A DNA stretch of 64,000 bases, from NCBI RefSeq assembly GCF_002284575.1, contig NZ_NPKJ01000060.1, forward strand, positions 110,515 through 174,514, in the 5' to 3' direction. The translations under genes were made by a program, and so were the position numbers. Positions within the stretch are counted from its first letter, which is position 1. The number at the start of each line of letters is the position of its first letter. Source of the stretch: Mesorhizobium temperatum. Lineage in GTDB: Bacteria; Pseudomonadota; Alphaproteobacteria; Rhizobiales; Rhizobiaceae. Positions 52,678-62,234 of this stretch are shown piece after piece. The notes below the pieces were generated by a model. The model saw nothing but the letters and a program-made list of their open reading frames with translations. It did not search any database and had not been told where the DNA came from.

Positions 52678-54546
52678 CTACGGAAAATACCGGGCAATCG
52701 CCCCCTTCCTGCCCTCCGCGTAAGGCATCAGCCACTTGTCGTCGATGGAGAGCCCATCATTGTCCGACGGTCCTTCTCCAATCGTTCTGCGCCAGGCGCG
52801 GAACTTGTAGTGGTCGAACACGTCGAGCATATGCACCGCAAAGGCCGCAGCGAACGTCTTGTCGCCTTCTACAATCACCATGTTCTCGTCGTTTTCATAG
52901 GACGCCTTGTAGCCAAGGTTGTGGCTGCCGGCGATGACGGTCGCGTTGTCGGCCATCGGATCAATGATGACGATCTTGTCGTGCACGATCGCATGGCCGA
53001 CGGTCAGTACTTCCGCCTGAAAATCCCGCGCAACGGAGGCCCCCGTCAGGTTGGCCGCCCTGACGATGGAGACGTTCGGCGCCTCCCAGACCTTCTCCGG
53101 AAAGACGAATGGCGATTTGCCGTCCTTGTTCGATTTGTGGGTGACCGAATCCCTGGTCGGGGCAACATAGTTGGGCATGGCGGTGTGATCGCTGATTGCG
53201 CCTTGCACGATCAGCTTTGGATTCGCCGTCGCCGCCGCGACCGCCTGATCGACGACCGAATTGTTGCCAAGCCGCGAAGGATTGAACACGAGAAAGAGCA
53301 CCGCCTCCTTCGCCGCCTTGATCCGTGCGAAAACGTCTTCGAGATCGACAGGCCGCACCGAGATGTCCTTTTTGCTGCGGTCGGGATCGTTTGGCGAGAA
53401 CCAGATCGTGGCCCCATTGACATGGTTCGGTGTGCGATTCTTCAGGCGAAACGGCTTGCCTTGCTTCTGCGCCACACGTCCGGCGGCGCTATCGCTCGCC
53501 GGCGGCGGGAACACGTCGGCCTTCATCCGCTCCCAATAGGCATCGAACACTTTGGCCATGGCAGGGTCGTCGCGGATGAAGGCGTTGTTGGATTGCCCGC
53601 AAATGCCCGTCGACGTCCAATTGGTGCTGCCGGTCATGACCGCTTGCGGATTGCCCTGGGCGTCGCGGTAGACGGCAAACTTGTTGTGGCCGATATGGTT
53701 GTTGTTGAACAGACGATCGGTCAGCACGACGCCGGCGTCCCGCAGCCGCTTTCTGAAGGGCGCGTTGCCCGCGTCCCACGCCTTCGTTTGTTCATCCCTG
53801 CCCGAATTCGAAAGAATGACGTCGACGACATCCTTGGCGTCGATGATCGCGTCGCACAGCTCGTCATCGCCAAGTTCATAGAGGGCAAGCCTGACAGTGC
53901 CGCCCTCGGCCTTGGCCCGTTTCATCAGGCTGGTGAGCACATCCGGAACCTCGCCGTGAAGATAGGCGCGTATCTTGCTGCCGGGACGCTGGAGCTCGGC
54001 CCTGATCTTATCGCGCTGCCCGACCTTGATGCCGGCGTCCTCCAGAGCGCGCGACAACCATTGCGTCGATAGCACGCCATTGGTGAAGGCGAGCCGCGCC
54101 TTGCCGAACATCGATCCCAGGAAGATGGTCGGGCTGACGGCACCTTGTCCGAGATAGCCGAGCGGCCGCGCCGCTCCGGTATAGGCTTTCTCGGGGCGCA
54201 CCGGCACCGGATCGAGGCCGGGCCGCATGTCGCCGACCGGACGCACCCGGTAGGCGACCATTTCGCCATCCGGCCTGATTTCGATGCTGTCGCGGCGCCG
54301 CCGCACCGTGAGATCGCGCCAGAATGTCTTCTGCACCGGCCAGACGCCGGTATCCTGCGGAATCCAGTCCTTGTTCCGTTGTCCTTTGAAAGGCACCCAG
54401 GACGCCAGACAGCGTTCCTCGCCGGTGCCGGGATAGATGCGGACGATCTCGAAGCCGAGACAGCCGTCGATCATTCCGTCAATATCCCAGGCAATGAAGG
54501 CGACTTCGTTGTTGGTCGCGGCACGCACGCTGACAACATCCGACAT
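52678..54546 (-). CDS. phospholipase D-like domain protein
   Basis: 622 residues with two HKD motifs: HNKFAVYRDAQGN with GSTNW near residue 290 and VHDKIVIIDPMADNATVIAG with SHNLGYKASYENDEN near residue 535. The N-terminal part (NNEVAFIAWDIDGMIDGCLG) is an added domain of unknown role. No signal peptide is seen. Members include phospholipases, nucleases and effectors; the class cannot be decided here. A GGGAG site lies before the ATG. It has no operon partner. Confidence 0.87.
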   Translation of the reverse strand: MSDVVSVRAATNNEVAFIAWDIDGMIDGCLGFEIVRIYPGTGEERCLASWVPFKGQRNKDWIPQDTGVWPVQKTFWRDLTVRRRRDSIEIRPDGEMVAYRVRPVGDMRPGLDPVPVRPEKAYTGAARPLGYLGQGAVSPTIFLGSMFGKARLAFTNGVLSTQWLSRALEDAGIKVGQRDKIRAELQRPGSKIRAYLHGEVPDVLTSLMKRAKAEGGTVRLALYELGDDELCDAIIDAKDVVDVILSNSGRDEQTKAWDAGNAPFRKRLRDAGVVLTDRLFNNNHIGHNKFAVYRDAQGNPQAVMTGSTNWTSTGICGQSNNAFIRDDPAMAKVFDAYWERMKADVFPPPASDSAAGRVAQKQGKPFRLKNRTPNHVNGATIWFSPNDPDRSKKDISVRPVDLEDVFARIKAAKEAVLFLVFNPSRLGNNSVVDQAVAAATANPKLIVQGAISDHTAMPNYVAPTRDSVTHKSNKDGKSPFVFPEKVWEAPNVSIVRAANLTGASVARDFQAEVLTVGHAIVHDKIVIIDPMADNATVIAGSHNLGYKASYENDENMVIVEGDKTFAAAFAVHMLDVFDHYKFRAWRRTIGEGPSDNDGLSIDDKWLMPYAEGRKGAIARYFP

Positions 54547-54773
54547 GGAAATAGTCTCCCTCAGGACGGTTTTTATTCAATGTACTTACTTCATGTGACG
54601 TGATCGCAACGTGACATGTTTCACAGTTCGGGCACAGACCTGGTTCGCCCTGGTGCGTCCGGCTGGCGAACATCCATGTCGCTTCCCTCGTCCAAGTGGT
54701 CGCCGCCTCCGCAATGCCGGGACGGCTGGCGGTCCATTATGTCGCCGCACTGTCGCAGCGTACGAGGCCTGTC

Positions 54774-56351
54774 ATGACCGCCGCCCTTCATCCCGCCGAA
54801 CCGGCATTGGCAAACGACCGCGCCCGTCGCGGCGGCCGCGCGGGAAAGCGCGCCGGTGGATCGGCGGCGTTCGAGCAGCCGCCTTTCCGTCAGCTGAAAA
54901 TTCCGCTGACGCCGACCAAGCTGGTTTCCGACGACGAGTTGGAATCGATCCACCTCGCCTCGCTGCGTGTTCTCAGGGAAATCGGCGTCGACGTGCTTCA
55001 CGACGAGGCCCGGCGCATCATGAAGGCGCATGGCGCGGATGTCCGCGAAGGCAGCGAGCGGGTGCGCTTCGACAGCGACATGATCCTCGAGCTGGTTTCT
55101 CACTGCCCGTCGGAATTCACCATCCATGCCCGTAATCCGGCGCACAATGTCCGCTTCGGCGGCGACAATCTGATCATCTCGATGATGGCGTCGGCGCCCA
55201 ATTGTTCCGACATCGATCGCGGCCGCCGGCCGGGCAACCAGCAGGACTACCGCAACTTCCTCAAGCTTGCGCAGATGCACAACATCCTGAACTGCACGGG
55301 CGGCTATCCGGTCGAGCCGATCGACATCCATCCGTCCGTCCGCCACCTCGAATGCATCCGCGATCTGAGCGTGCTCACCGACAAGGTGTTCCACATCTAT
55401 TCGCTCGGCAAGGAGCGCAATGTCGACGGCATCGAGATCACCAGGATCGCGCGCGGCATCAGCGACGAACAGCTTCTCGAAGAGCCATCGGTGTTCACCA
55501 TCATCAACACCAATTCGCCGCTCAAGCTCGACGTGCCGATGATGGAAGGCATCATCCAGATGTCGAGCAAGGGCCAGGTCGTCATCGTGACGCCGTTCAC
55601 CCTGTCGGGCGCCATGGCGCCGGTGACCATCGCCGGCGCGCTTGTGCAGCAGAATGCCGAAGCGCTGTCCGGCATTGCCTTCGCCCAGATGGTGCGCAAG
55701 GGCGCGCCCGTCGGCTATGGCGGCTTCACCTCGAACGTCGACATGAAGTCCGGCGCGCCGGCCTTCGGCACGCCGGAATACATGAAGGCGCAATTGGTCG
55801 GCGGCCAGCTCGCCCGCCGCTACAACATCCCCTACCGCACCTCCAACACCTGCGCCGCCAACACGGTCGACGCGCAGGCGGCCTATGAAAGCGTGTTCTC
55901 GCTGTGGGGCGCCATCCAGGGCGGCGGCAATCTGATGATGCATGCCGCCGGCTGGCTTGAAGGCGGCCTGCGCTGCTCCTATGAGAAGACCATTCTGGAC
56001 ATCGATCTGCTGCAGATGGTGGCCGAGTTCCTGACCCCGCTCGACCTCTCCGAGGAGGCCCTCGGCTTCGACGCCATCCAGTCCGTCGGTCCGGGCGGCC
56101 ATTTCTTCGGCACCCAGCATACCCAGGACCGCTACAAGACCGCCTTCTATTCGCCTGTTATCTCCGACTGGCGCAATTTCGAGACCTGGGCGGAAGCCGG
56201 GTCGCCGACGGCTATCGAAAAGGCCAACCGGGTCTGGAAGGAGCGGCTGGCCTCCTATGAAGAGCCGTACATGAACCAGGCTATCCGCGAGGAGCTCAAC
56301 GCCTTCGTCGACAAACGCCGGTCCGAAGGCGGCGCGCCGACCGATTTTTGA
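54774..56351 (+). CDS. MttB-family methyltransferase without pyrrolysine
   Basis: 525 residues from the ATG at 54774; a longer open frame to 54696 lacks support. The trimethylamine methyltransferase family is recognised by HDEARRIMKAHGADVREGSE, HARNPAHNVRFGGDNLIISM, NQQDYRNFLKLAQMHNILNC and GPGGHFFGTQHTQDRYKTAF. No internal amber codon occurs, so this is a non-pyrrolysine homologue; characterised ones demethylate quaternary amines such as glycine betaine with a corrinoid protein. No corrinoid-protein gene is adjacent. A dimethylglycine dehydrogenase-like gene follows on the same strand. Confidence 0.88.
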   Translation: MTAALHPAEPALANDRARRGGRAGKRAGGSAAFEQPPFRQLKIPLTPTKLVSDDELESIHLASLRVLREIGVDVLHDEARRIMKAHGADVREGSERVRFDSDMILELVSHCPSEFTIHARNPAHNVRFGGDNLIISMMASAPNCSDIDRGRRPGNQQDYRNFLKLAQMHNILNCTGGYPVEPIDIHPSVRHLECIRDLSVLTDKVFHIYSLGKERNVDGIEITRIARGISDEQLLEEPSVFTIINTNSPLKLDVPMMEGIIQMSSKGQVVIVTPFTLSGAMAPVTIAGALVQQNAEALSGIAFAQMVRKGAPVGYGGFTSNVDMKSGAPAFGTPEYMKAQLVGGQLARRYNIPYRTSNTCAANTVDAQAAYESVFSLWGAIQGGGNLMMHAAGWLEGGLRCSYEKTILDIDLLQMVAEFLTPLDLSEEALGFDAIQSVGPGGHFFGTQHTQDRYKTAFYSPVISDWRNFETWAEAGSPTAIEKANRVWKERLASYEEPYMNQAIREELNAFVDKRRSEGGAPTDF

Positions 56352-56376
56352 CCATCTGTATTGGTTTGATGAGTAG

Positions 56377-56433
56377 TCTACCCCCACTCCGTCGAGCTTC
56401 GCTCGACACCTCTCCCCCGGTCGACGGGGTAGA
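56377..56433. repeat. intergenic palindromic element
   Basis: TCTACCCC (56377-56384) pairs with GGGGTAGA (56426-56433), and an inner hairpin GTCGAG/CTCGAC lies at 56391-56407. It sits between the MttB-like and dehydrogenase genes, so both would share an RNA containing this structure if cotranscribed. It resembles a second class of rhizobial intergenic palindrome. Confidence 0.75.
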
Positions 56434-56529
56434 GGAAGGGCGTGAGATTATTCCAGCCGGCGCCGATCTCCGCTTTGTTTTCACGCCCCTCACACTCGAT
56501 TCAATCTCTTCAAAAACGGAACTATCTTC

Positions 56530-59103
56530 ATGAAATCTCATGCAAAAGCGGTTGTCATCGGCGGCGGTGTCGTCGGCTGCTCGGTGCTCTACCATCTGGC
56601 CAAGGCCGGCTGGAACGACATCATGCTGATCGAGCGCTCGGAGCTCACCTCCGGCTCGTCCTGGCATGCGGCGGGCGGCTTCCACACGCTCAACGGCGAT
56701 CCCAACGTCGCCAAGCTGCAGGCCTATACGGTGCAGCTCTACAAGGAGATCGAGGAGCTTTCCGGCCAGTCCTGTTCGCTGCACCTGACCGGCGGCGTGA
56801 TGATGGCCGACACGCCCGAGCGCATGGACTTCCTGCGCCTTGCCCACGCCAAGGGCCGATATCTCGGCATGGACACCGAGCTGATCACGCCGTCCGAGGC
56901 CAAGGCGATGTTCCCGCTGATGGACGAGACGAATTTCGTCGGCGCCATGTGGGATCCGGTCGAAGGTCATCTCGACCCTTCCGGAACCACCCACGCCTAT
57001 GCCAAGGCCGCCAGGAAGCTCGGCGCCGAGATCGTGCTGCGCAACCGCGTCGTCGAGCTGACGCAGGAGGTCGACGGCACCTGGAACGTCGTTACCGAGC
57101 AAGGCACGGTCAAGGCTGACCACGTCGTCAACTGCGGCGGCCTGTGGGCGCGCGAGATCGGCCGCTTGGTCGGGGTCGAGCTGCCGCTACTGGCCATGGA
57201 GCATATGTACCTTTTGACCGAGCCAATGCCGGAGGTCGAGGAATTCAACAAGTCGACCGGCCGCGAAATGATCGGCGTTATGGACTTCAAGGGCGAGATC
57301 TACACCCGCCAGGAACGCAACGGCATCCTGCTCGGCACCTATGAAAAGGCCTGCAAGCCGTGGTCTCCGGTCAATACGCCGTGGGATTTCGGCCACGAAT
57401 TGCTGCAGCCCGACATCGACCGCATCGCGCCGTCGCTGGAGATCGGCTTCAAGCATTTCCCAGGCATCGAGAAGGCCGGCATCAAGCAGATCATCAACGG
57501 CCCCTTCACCTTCGCGCTGGACGGCAATCCGCTCGTTGGCCCGGTGCAGGGCCTGACCAATTTTTGGTGCGCCTGCGCCGTCATGGCAGGCTTCAGCCAG
57601 GGTGGCGGCGTCGGGCTGGCATTGTCGAACTGGATGGTCCATGGCGATCCCGGCTTCGATGTCTGGGGCATGGACGTGGCGCGCTTCGGCGAATGGGCGA
57701 CGCTGCGCTACACCAATGCCAAGGTGCGCGAAAACTATTCGCGCCGCTTTTCCATCCGCTTTCCCAACGAGGAATTGCCGGCCGCGCGCCCGGCGCAAAC
57801 GACGCCACTCTATGACACGATGCTGGCCAACAACGCCGTCATGGGCGATAGCTGGGGCCTCGAAACCCCGCTCTGGTTCGCGCCGAAAGGCGCGGAGCCG
57901 AAGGACATCGTTTCCTTTCATCGCTCCAACGATTTCGGGCCGATCGGCGAGGAAGTGCGTGCGACCCGCGAGAAGGTCGGCGTCACCGAGATCGCCAACT
58001 TCGCCAAATACGAAGTCTCCGGGCCGGCAACCGAGGATTTCCTCAACCGGCTGATGACCAACCGCATGCCGAAGACCGGCCGCATCGTGCTGACGCCGAT
58101 GCTGAACGAATTCGGCAGGCTGATCGGCGATTTCACCATCGCCAAGGCGGGTGAAGAGCGCTTCATGATCTGGAGCTCGTCGGCGGCGCAGAAGTATCAT
58201 ATGCGCTGGTTCGAGAAGCACCTGCCGAAGGATGGTAGCGTCCGCATTCACCGCTTTGACCAGACGCTGGTCGGCTTGTCGATCGCCGGGCCGAGATCGC
58301 GCGACCTGCTGCAGAAGCTGGTCGATGTCGACATCTCGACCAAGGCCTTCCGCTTCATGGATTTCCGCGAGATGGCGGTCGGCGGCGCGCCCTGCATGGT
58401 CAATCGCATCACCTATACCGGCGATCTCGGTTACGAGATCTGGATGGCGCCGGCCTACCAGCGTCTGGTCTACAAGGCGATCAAGGATGCCGGCGAAGAG
58501 TTTGGCGTCGTCGATTTCGGCATGCGCGCCCTGCTCTCGATGCGCCTGGAAAAGAACTTTCCGACCTGGTTCCGCGAACTGCGTCCGATCTACGGGCCGT
58601 TCGAAGGCGCGATGGACCGCTTCGTCAAGCTGGAGAAGAACGACTTCATCGGACGCGAAGCGGCGGCCAGGGAGCAGGCGGAAGGGCCAAAACTGCGCCG
58701 TGTCTCCTTCATCGTCGATGCCGCGGATGCCGACGTCATGGGCGACGAACCGATCTGGGCCAAGGTCGACGGCAAAGACTACGGCACAGTGGAAAAGCCG
58801 CACGGCTATGGTGCGCCGCGTTTCGATACGGACGGCAAGGAGGTGCGCGGCTCCAGGGCCGCGGAAGGCGCTTCGGCCGTGCGCGGCATCGTCGACGGCG
58901 ACTGGCGCGTGGTCGGCTGGGTCACCTCCGGCGGTTATGCCCATTACGTCCGGAAATCGATGGCGCAAGGCTATGTGCCAGCGGCCTTGGCCGGGAACGA
59001 GAGCGCCGGACTGTTCGAGATCGAAATCCTCGGAAGCCGGCGCCCGGCTCGCATCAATGTCGAGCCGCCTTTCGACCCGAGCGGCGAGAAGATGCGAACC
59101 TAG
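56530..59103 (+). CDS. dimethylglycine/sarcosine dehydrogenase-like flavoprotein with GcvT domain
   Basis: 857 residues in one chain. Residues 1-370 form a DAO-type FAD domain (VVIGGGVVGCSVLYHLAKAG; SGSSWHAAGGFHTLNGDPNV, where the His corresponds to the covalent-FAD site of dimethylglycine dehydrogenase). A bridging domain follows, and the C-terminal 400 residues are GcvT-like (TLVGLSIAGPRSRDLLQKLV; GVVDFGMRALLSMRLEKNFP), which accept the methylene group onto tetrahydrofolate. The enzyme should oxidatively demethylate an N-methyl amino acid. Its place after an MttB homologue fits stepwise betaine demethylation. Confidence 0.9.
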   Translation: MKSHAKAVVIGGGVVGCSVLYHLAKAGWNDIMLIERSELTSGSSWHAAGGFHTLNGDPNVAKLQAYTVQLYKEIEELSGQSCSLHLTGGVMMADTPERMDFLRLAHAKGRYLGMDTELITPSEAKAMFPLMDETNFVGAMWDPVEGHLDPSGTTHAYAKAARKLGAEIVLRNRVVELTQEVDGTWNVVTEQGTVKADHVVNCGGLWAREIGRLVGVELPLLAMEHMYLLTEPMPEVEEFNKSTGREMIGVMDFKGEIYTRQERNGILLGTYEKACKPWSPVNTPWDFGHELLQPDIDRIAPSLEIGFKHFPGIEKAGIKQIINGPFTFALDGNPLVGPVQGLTNFWCACAVMAGFSQGGGVGLALSNWMVHGDPGFDVWGMDVARFGEWATLRYTNAKVRENYSRRFSIRFPNEELPAARPAQTTPLYDTMLANNAVMGDSWGLETPLWFAPKGAEPKDIVSFHRSNDFGPIGEEVRATREKVGVTEIANFAKYEVSGPATEDFLNRLMTNRMPKTGRIVLTPMLNEFGRLIGDFTIAKAGEERFMIWSSSAAQKYHMRWFEKHLPKDGSVRIHRFDQTLVGLSIAGPRSRDLLQKLVDVDISTKAFRFMDFREMAVGGAPCMVNRITYTGDLGYEIWMAPAYQRLVYKAIKDAGEEFGVVDFGMRALLSMRLEKNFPTWFRELRPIYGPFEGAMDRFVKLEKNDFIGREAAAREQAEGPKLRRVSFIVDAADADVMGDEPIWAKVDGKDYGTVEKPHGYGAPRFDTDGKEVRGSRAAEGASAVRGIVDGDWRVVGWVTSGGYAHYVRKSMAQGYVPAALAGNESAGLFEIEILGSRRPARINVEPPFDPSGEKMRT

Positions 59104-59257
59104 AGCAGCGGACCCAAATGCCAGCCCTCGCGCTTGACCCGGGCGTGGGACCGATTTGAGGAAATCCGATGCCAGAACAAAAGAGAGAGCGACGGTGCGA
59201 TTCGACTTGCCTGCCCGCCGCTCCGGCAGCGATCACGGCTGTCACATTGTGCGGGGC

Positions 59258-60889
59258 ATGGTCTTCATGCTAGCGGAGCCGGCGGCAACTGGCACCGGCG
59301 ATGAGAATTCGTTGAAGTATTCGATGAAATGGGACGAATGGCTTGCCGAGAGCAGGATCGGCCCCTTCCCGGCGGCGATCGTCATGGTCGCCGCCTACTT
59401 GGCCTTGCAAACCGTCATATTGTCCGTGCTGGCCACTTGGGCAGGAACTGGCGTCGGCGTCGATGACGCGGAGCAGCTGATTTATCTTCCATATCTTTGG
59501 GCTGGGTATGGCGGCTCGCAACCGCCTCTCTACACATGGATCAATTGGCTGGCCGCGCAAATTTTCGGCACGAACATTTTCACGCTGAAGCTCGTCAAAT
59601 ACTCCGTGCTGTTCCTCGCCGCCTGCAGTGTGTTCGCCGCCATGCGACGGTTCGGCTACACGAAAGCGACGGCAGCGGCGGCCATGCTCGGACTTTTCAC
59701 AATCCCGCAAATCGCCTGGGAATCGCAGCGGGCCTTGTCGCATTCGGTCGCCGTTGTCGGCTTCTGCGCGCTGCTGCTGCTCGCGATGGCTAATCTGATC
59801 GAGCGGCGAAGCGTGATCGCCTATGCGGTGTTTGGCTTGGCAACGGCTGCGGCAATTCTTGCCAAATACAACGACGTATTCCTGGTGGCAGCGCTTGTTG
59901 CGGCGGTGTTGTCGCTGCGCGAGTTGCGCGACGCGATCCTCGATCCGAAATTCGCAATCAGCGTTGCCGTCGCGATAGTGGTGCTGGCGCCAACCACATA
60001 TTGGAGCCTCATGCATCCTGCCGATTTGCTGGCGAGAGGCGAGAAGTTCGGAATAGACCTACAGCAGGGGCGCATGACGGCCGCGGCCACCGGCGCCGGC
60101 AAGTTTATCATGGGGACCTTCAATTTCGCTGTCTTGCCGGTGCTCGTTTCCGCGCTGGCTTTCGCGCTGACGGGGTTTCGTTTCTCCGAGCGTCGCCCCA
60201 AAGCTCCGGCCAGGGAAGTTCTCTTGTGGCGTACCTTGGCGCTCGGCTTGGCCATGCTGGCGATATTTGTGCTGGCCACCGGCGTGACCGAGGTCAAGGC
60301 CCGTTGGCTGGTCCCGGTCCTGGTCATCTTGCCGCTGGCGATGGCCGCCTATATGGAACGGCTCTCACCACGCGGCAGGGACGCCCAGCTCCTGGTGATC
60401 GCGGCCGGAGCGATCATCGCCGTTCTGCTCGCGCCCGCCACTTGGTACTTCCAGATAAACGGGACCAGTGGTCTCTCGCGGATGATCCGGGTGGATTACG
60501 CGGCACTCTATCGCCAGCTGAGTGCCGACGGGCCGGTGAAAACCGCAATATCCGACGGTGCATGGGTCGGAAATCTGCGGTTGGTCGACGAAAAATTGGT
60601 CGCGCTTGACCAGGAAGTGCCGAATTTCGACAGGCTGGTGCAAGAGCCGGCCGTACTCGTCTGGCTTGACCGCGACGATCCGCGGCCGGTGATTTTGGAG
60701 CAGCTCAAAAAAGCCGGTTATGAGCCGGACGGCCAACCAAGGCAAATCATGATTCCGCTATTGCCTAGCACCGACAAGTCTGCCCGGCCCGGCGCGTATA
60801 TAAGATTGAAGAGAATGGCTGCGGAAAAAGCCACAGCGCCGGAGGAAGGCGTCAGCAAAGGAGCCGAGGGTGGACAGGAACCCGACTGA
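59258..60889 (+). CDS. ArnT-like glycosyltransferase family 39 membrane protein
   Basis: 543 residues with about eleven transmembrane segments. The luminal loop after the first segment has GTGVGVDDAEQLIYLPYLWA, with the paired acidic residues of the GT39/ArnT active site, followed by GGSQPPLYTWINWLAAQIFG. GT-C enzymes of this kind transfer sugars from polyprenyl phosphate to lipid A, glycans or protein; the acceptor is unknown. The start at 59258 is a compromise, as ATG 59267 and an upstream TTG at 59156 are also open and no strong ribosome site decides. Confidence 0.82.
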   Translation: MVFMLAEPAATGTGDENSLKYSMKWDEWLAESRIGPFPAAIVMVAAYLALQTVILSVLATWAGTGVGVDDAEQLIYLPYLWAGYGGSQPPLYTWINWLAAQIFGTNIFTLKLVKYSVLFLAACSVFAAMRRFGYTKATAAAAMLGLFTIPQIAWESQRALSHSVAVVGFCALLLLAMANLIERRSVIAYAVFGLATAAAILAKYNDVFLVAALVAAVLSLRELRDAILDPKFAISVAVAIVVLAPTTYWSLMHPADLLARGEKFGIDLQQGRMTAAATGAGKFIMGTFNFAVLPVLVSALAFALTGFRFSERRPKAPAREVLLWRTLALGLAMLAIFVLATGVTEVKARWLVPVLVILPLAMAAYMERLSPRGRDAQLLVIAAGAIIAVLLAPATWYFQINGTSGLSRMIRVDYAALYRQLSADGPVKTAISDGAWVGNLRLVDEKLVALDQEVPNFDRLVQEPAVLVWLDRDDPRPVILEQLKKAGYEPDGQPRQIMIPLLPSTDKSARPGAYIRLKRMAAEKATAPEEGVSKGAEGGQEPD

Positions 60890-62234
60890 TCGGCCTCCTC
60901 GTCACCGCAGGATCATGCCGTTCGAGCCGGACGAAGCAGGCTCCATCGATGCGTTGCGCCTGAAGTCGCGGCGGAAGGCCGCTGAGCTCAACCAGCATGT
61001 GCTTGGCTATGGCGCACTGGCGGAAGCCGAGTGGCACGCCGCCGGCATTGCTGCTCCCGACCTGCCCGCAATGCGTCAGTACCGGCTCGACCGCATCCGC
61101 GCCGAGCTGAAGCGCCGCGGCTATGCGGGAGCCCTGCTCTACGATCCGATCAACATCCGCTATGCGACCGACTCGACCAATATGCAGCTCTGGGTTGCGC
61201 ACAATCCGACAAGACATTGTTACGTTGCCACCGAAGGCCCGGTGGTGCTGTTCGACTATTTTTCCTGCGAGCACCTTTCCGACCATTCCGGCGTCGTCGA
61301 CGAGGTGCGGCCGGCAGTGTCGTGGATGTATCTCTACAGCGGCGAACTGACCGAGCAAAAAGTCCGCCGCTGGGCGGCCGGCATCGCCGATCTGGTGAGG
61401 GAGCATGGCGGCGGTATCAGCCGCATCGCCGTCGACTACATCAATCCCGAGGGCGTCGAAGAACTCGCCCGCCTCGGCATCTCGATCGGCAACGGCGAAG
61501 CGCTGATGGAAAATGCACGTCTGATCAAATCGGCCGACGAAATCCTGGCCATGCGCCGGTCGATCGTCGCTTGCCAGGCGGCGATGGGCGAGATGGAAGC
61601 AGCATTGAGGCCAGGCATTTCCGAAAATGAATTGTGGGCCGAACTCCACCGCGGCAACATCGCGCGTGGCGGCGAATGGGTCGAAACCCGGCTCCTGACG
61701 TCAGGCCCGCGCACCAATCCCTGGTTCCAGGAATGCTCGTCGCGAACGATCGAAGCCGGCGATCTCGTCGCTTTCGATACCGACCTGATCGGCCCCTACG
61801 GTTTCTGCGCCGACCTGTCGCGCACCTGGCTCTGCGGCGACACCGAGCCGTCCAACGAGCAACGCGAGCTGTTTCGCATCGCCGCCGACCAGATCGCCCA
61901 CAACATCCGCCTGATGCAGCCGGGCATATCCTTCCGCGACCTTGTCGAACGCTCGGCGGTGCCGCCCGGAGATTGTTTCCCGGCGCGCTACGGCGTGCTC
62001 TATCACGGCGTCGGCCTGGCCGACGAATACCCGACGCTGCCGCATGCGATCGACTGGACTGAAGACACGCCCGACGGCGTGCTCGTGTCAGGCATGGTGC
62101 TTTGCGTCGAAAGCTATATCGGCCGGCTTGGCGGACGCGAGGGCGTCAAGATCGAAGAGCAGATCCTGATCACCGAAACCGGCAACGAGCAGCTTTCGAC
62201 CTATCCGCTCGACGAGCGGCTGCTCGGCGGCTGA
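60870..62234 (+). CDS. DddP-like M24 family enzyme
   Basis: 454 residues from a GTG at 60870, six bases after AGGAG and overlapping the preceding gene by 20 bases; an ATG at 60915 is the alternative. The creatinase/prolidase fold shows segments I recognise from the DMSP lyase DddP: YATDSTNMQLWVAHNPTRH, GGEWVETRLLTSGPRTNPWF with QECSSR, AFDTDLIGPYG, and LSTYPLDERLL. The six metal ligands of that family all have counterparts: two Asp in AFDTDLIG, Asp in CADLSRTW, His in YHGVGLADE, Glu in VLCVESYIG and Glu in IEEQILITE. DMSP cleavage is plausible but untested; terrestrial homologues may act on other substrates. Confidence 0.83.
   Translation: MDRNPTDRPPRHRRIMPFEPDEAGSIDALRLKSRRKAAELNQHVLGYGALAEAEWHAAGIAAPDLPAMRQYRLDRIRAELKRRGYAGALLYDPINIRYATDSTNMQLWVAHNPTRHCYVATEGPVVLFDYFSCEHLSDHSGVVDEVRPAVSWMYLYSGELTEQKVRRWAAGIADLVREHGGGISRIAVDYINPEGVEELARLGISIGNGEALMENARLIKSADEILAMRRSIVACQAAMGEMEAALRPGISENELWAELHRGNIARGGEWVETRLLTSGPRTNPWFQECSSRTIEAGDLVAFDTDLIGPYGFCADLSRTWLCGDTEPSNEQRELFRIAADQIAHNIRLMQPGISFRDLVERSAVPPGDCFPARYGVLYHGVGLADEYPTLPHAIDWTEDTPDGVLVSGMVLCVESYIGRLGGREGVKIEEQILITETGNEQLSTYPLDERLLGG

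Noticed and set aside
54774..56351. Pyrrolysine-containing trimethylamine methyltransferase
   Set aside because: The frame has no internal TAG, and no pyl genes are seen.
54621..56387. Minus-strand frame of 588 codons opposite the MttB-like gene
   Set aside because: Same reason: antisense shadow of a well-supported gene.
57187..58968. Minus-strand frame of 593 codons opposite the dehydrogenase gene
   Set aside because: Low-complexity shadow composition, and the plus strand encodes a full flavoprotein with motifs.
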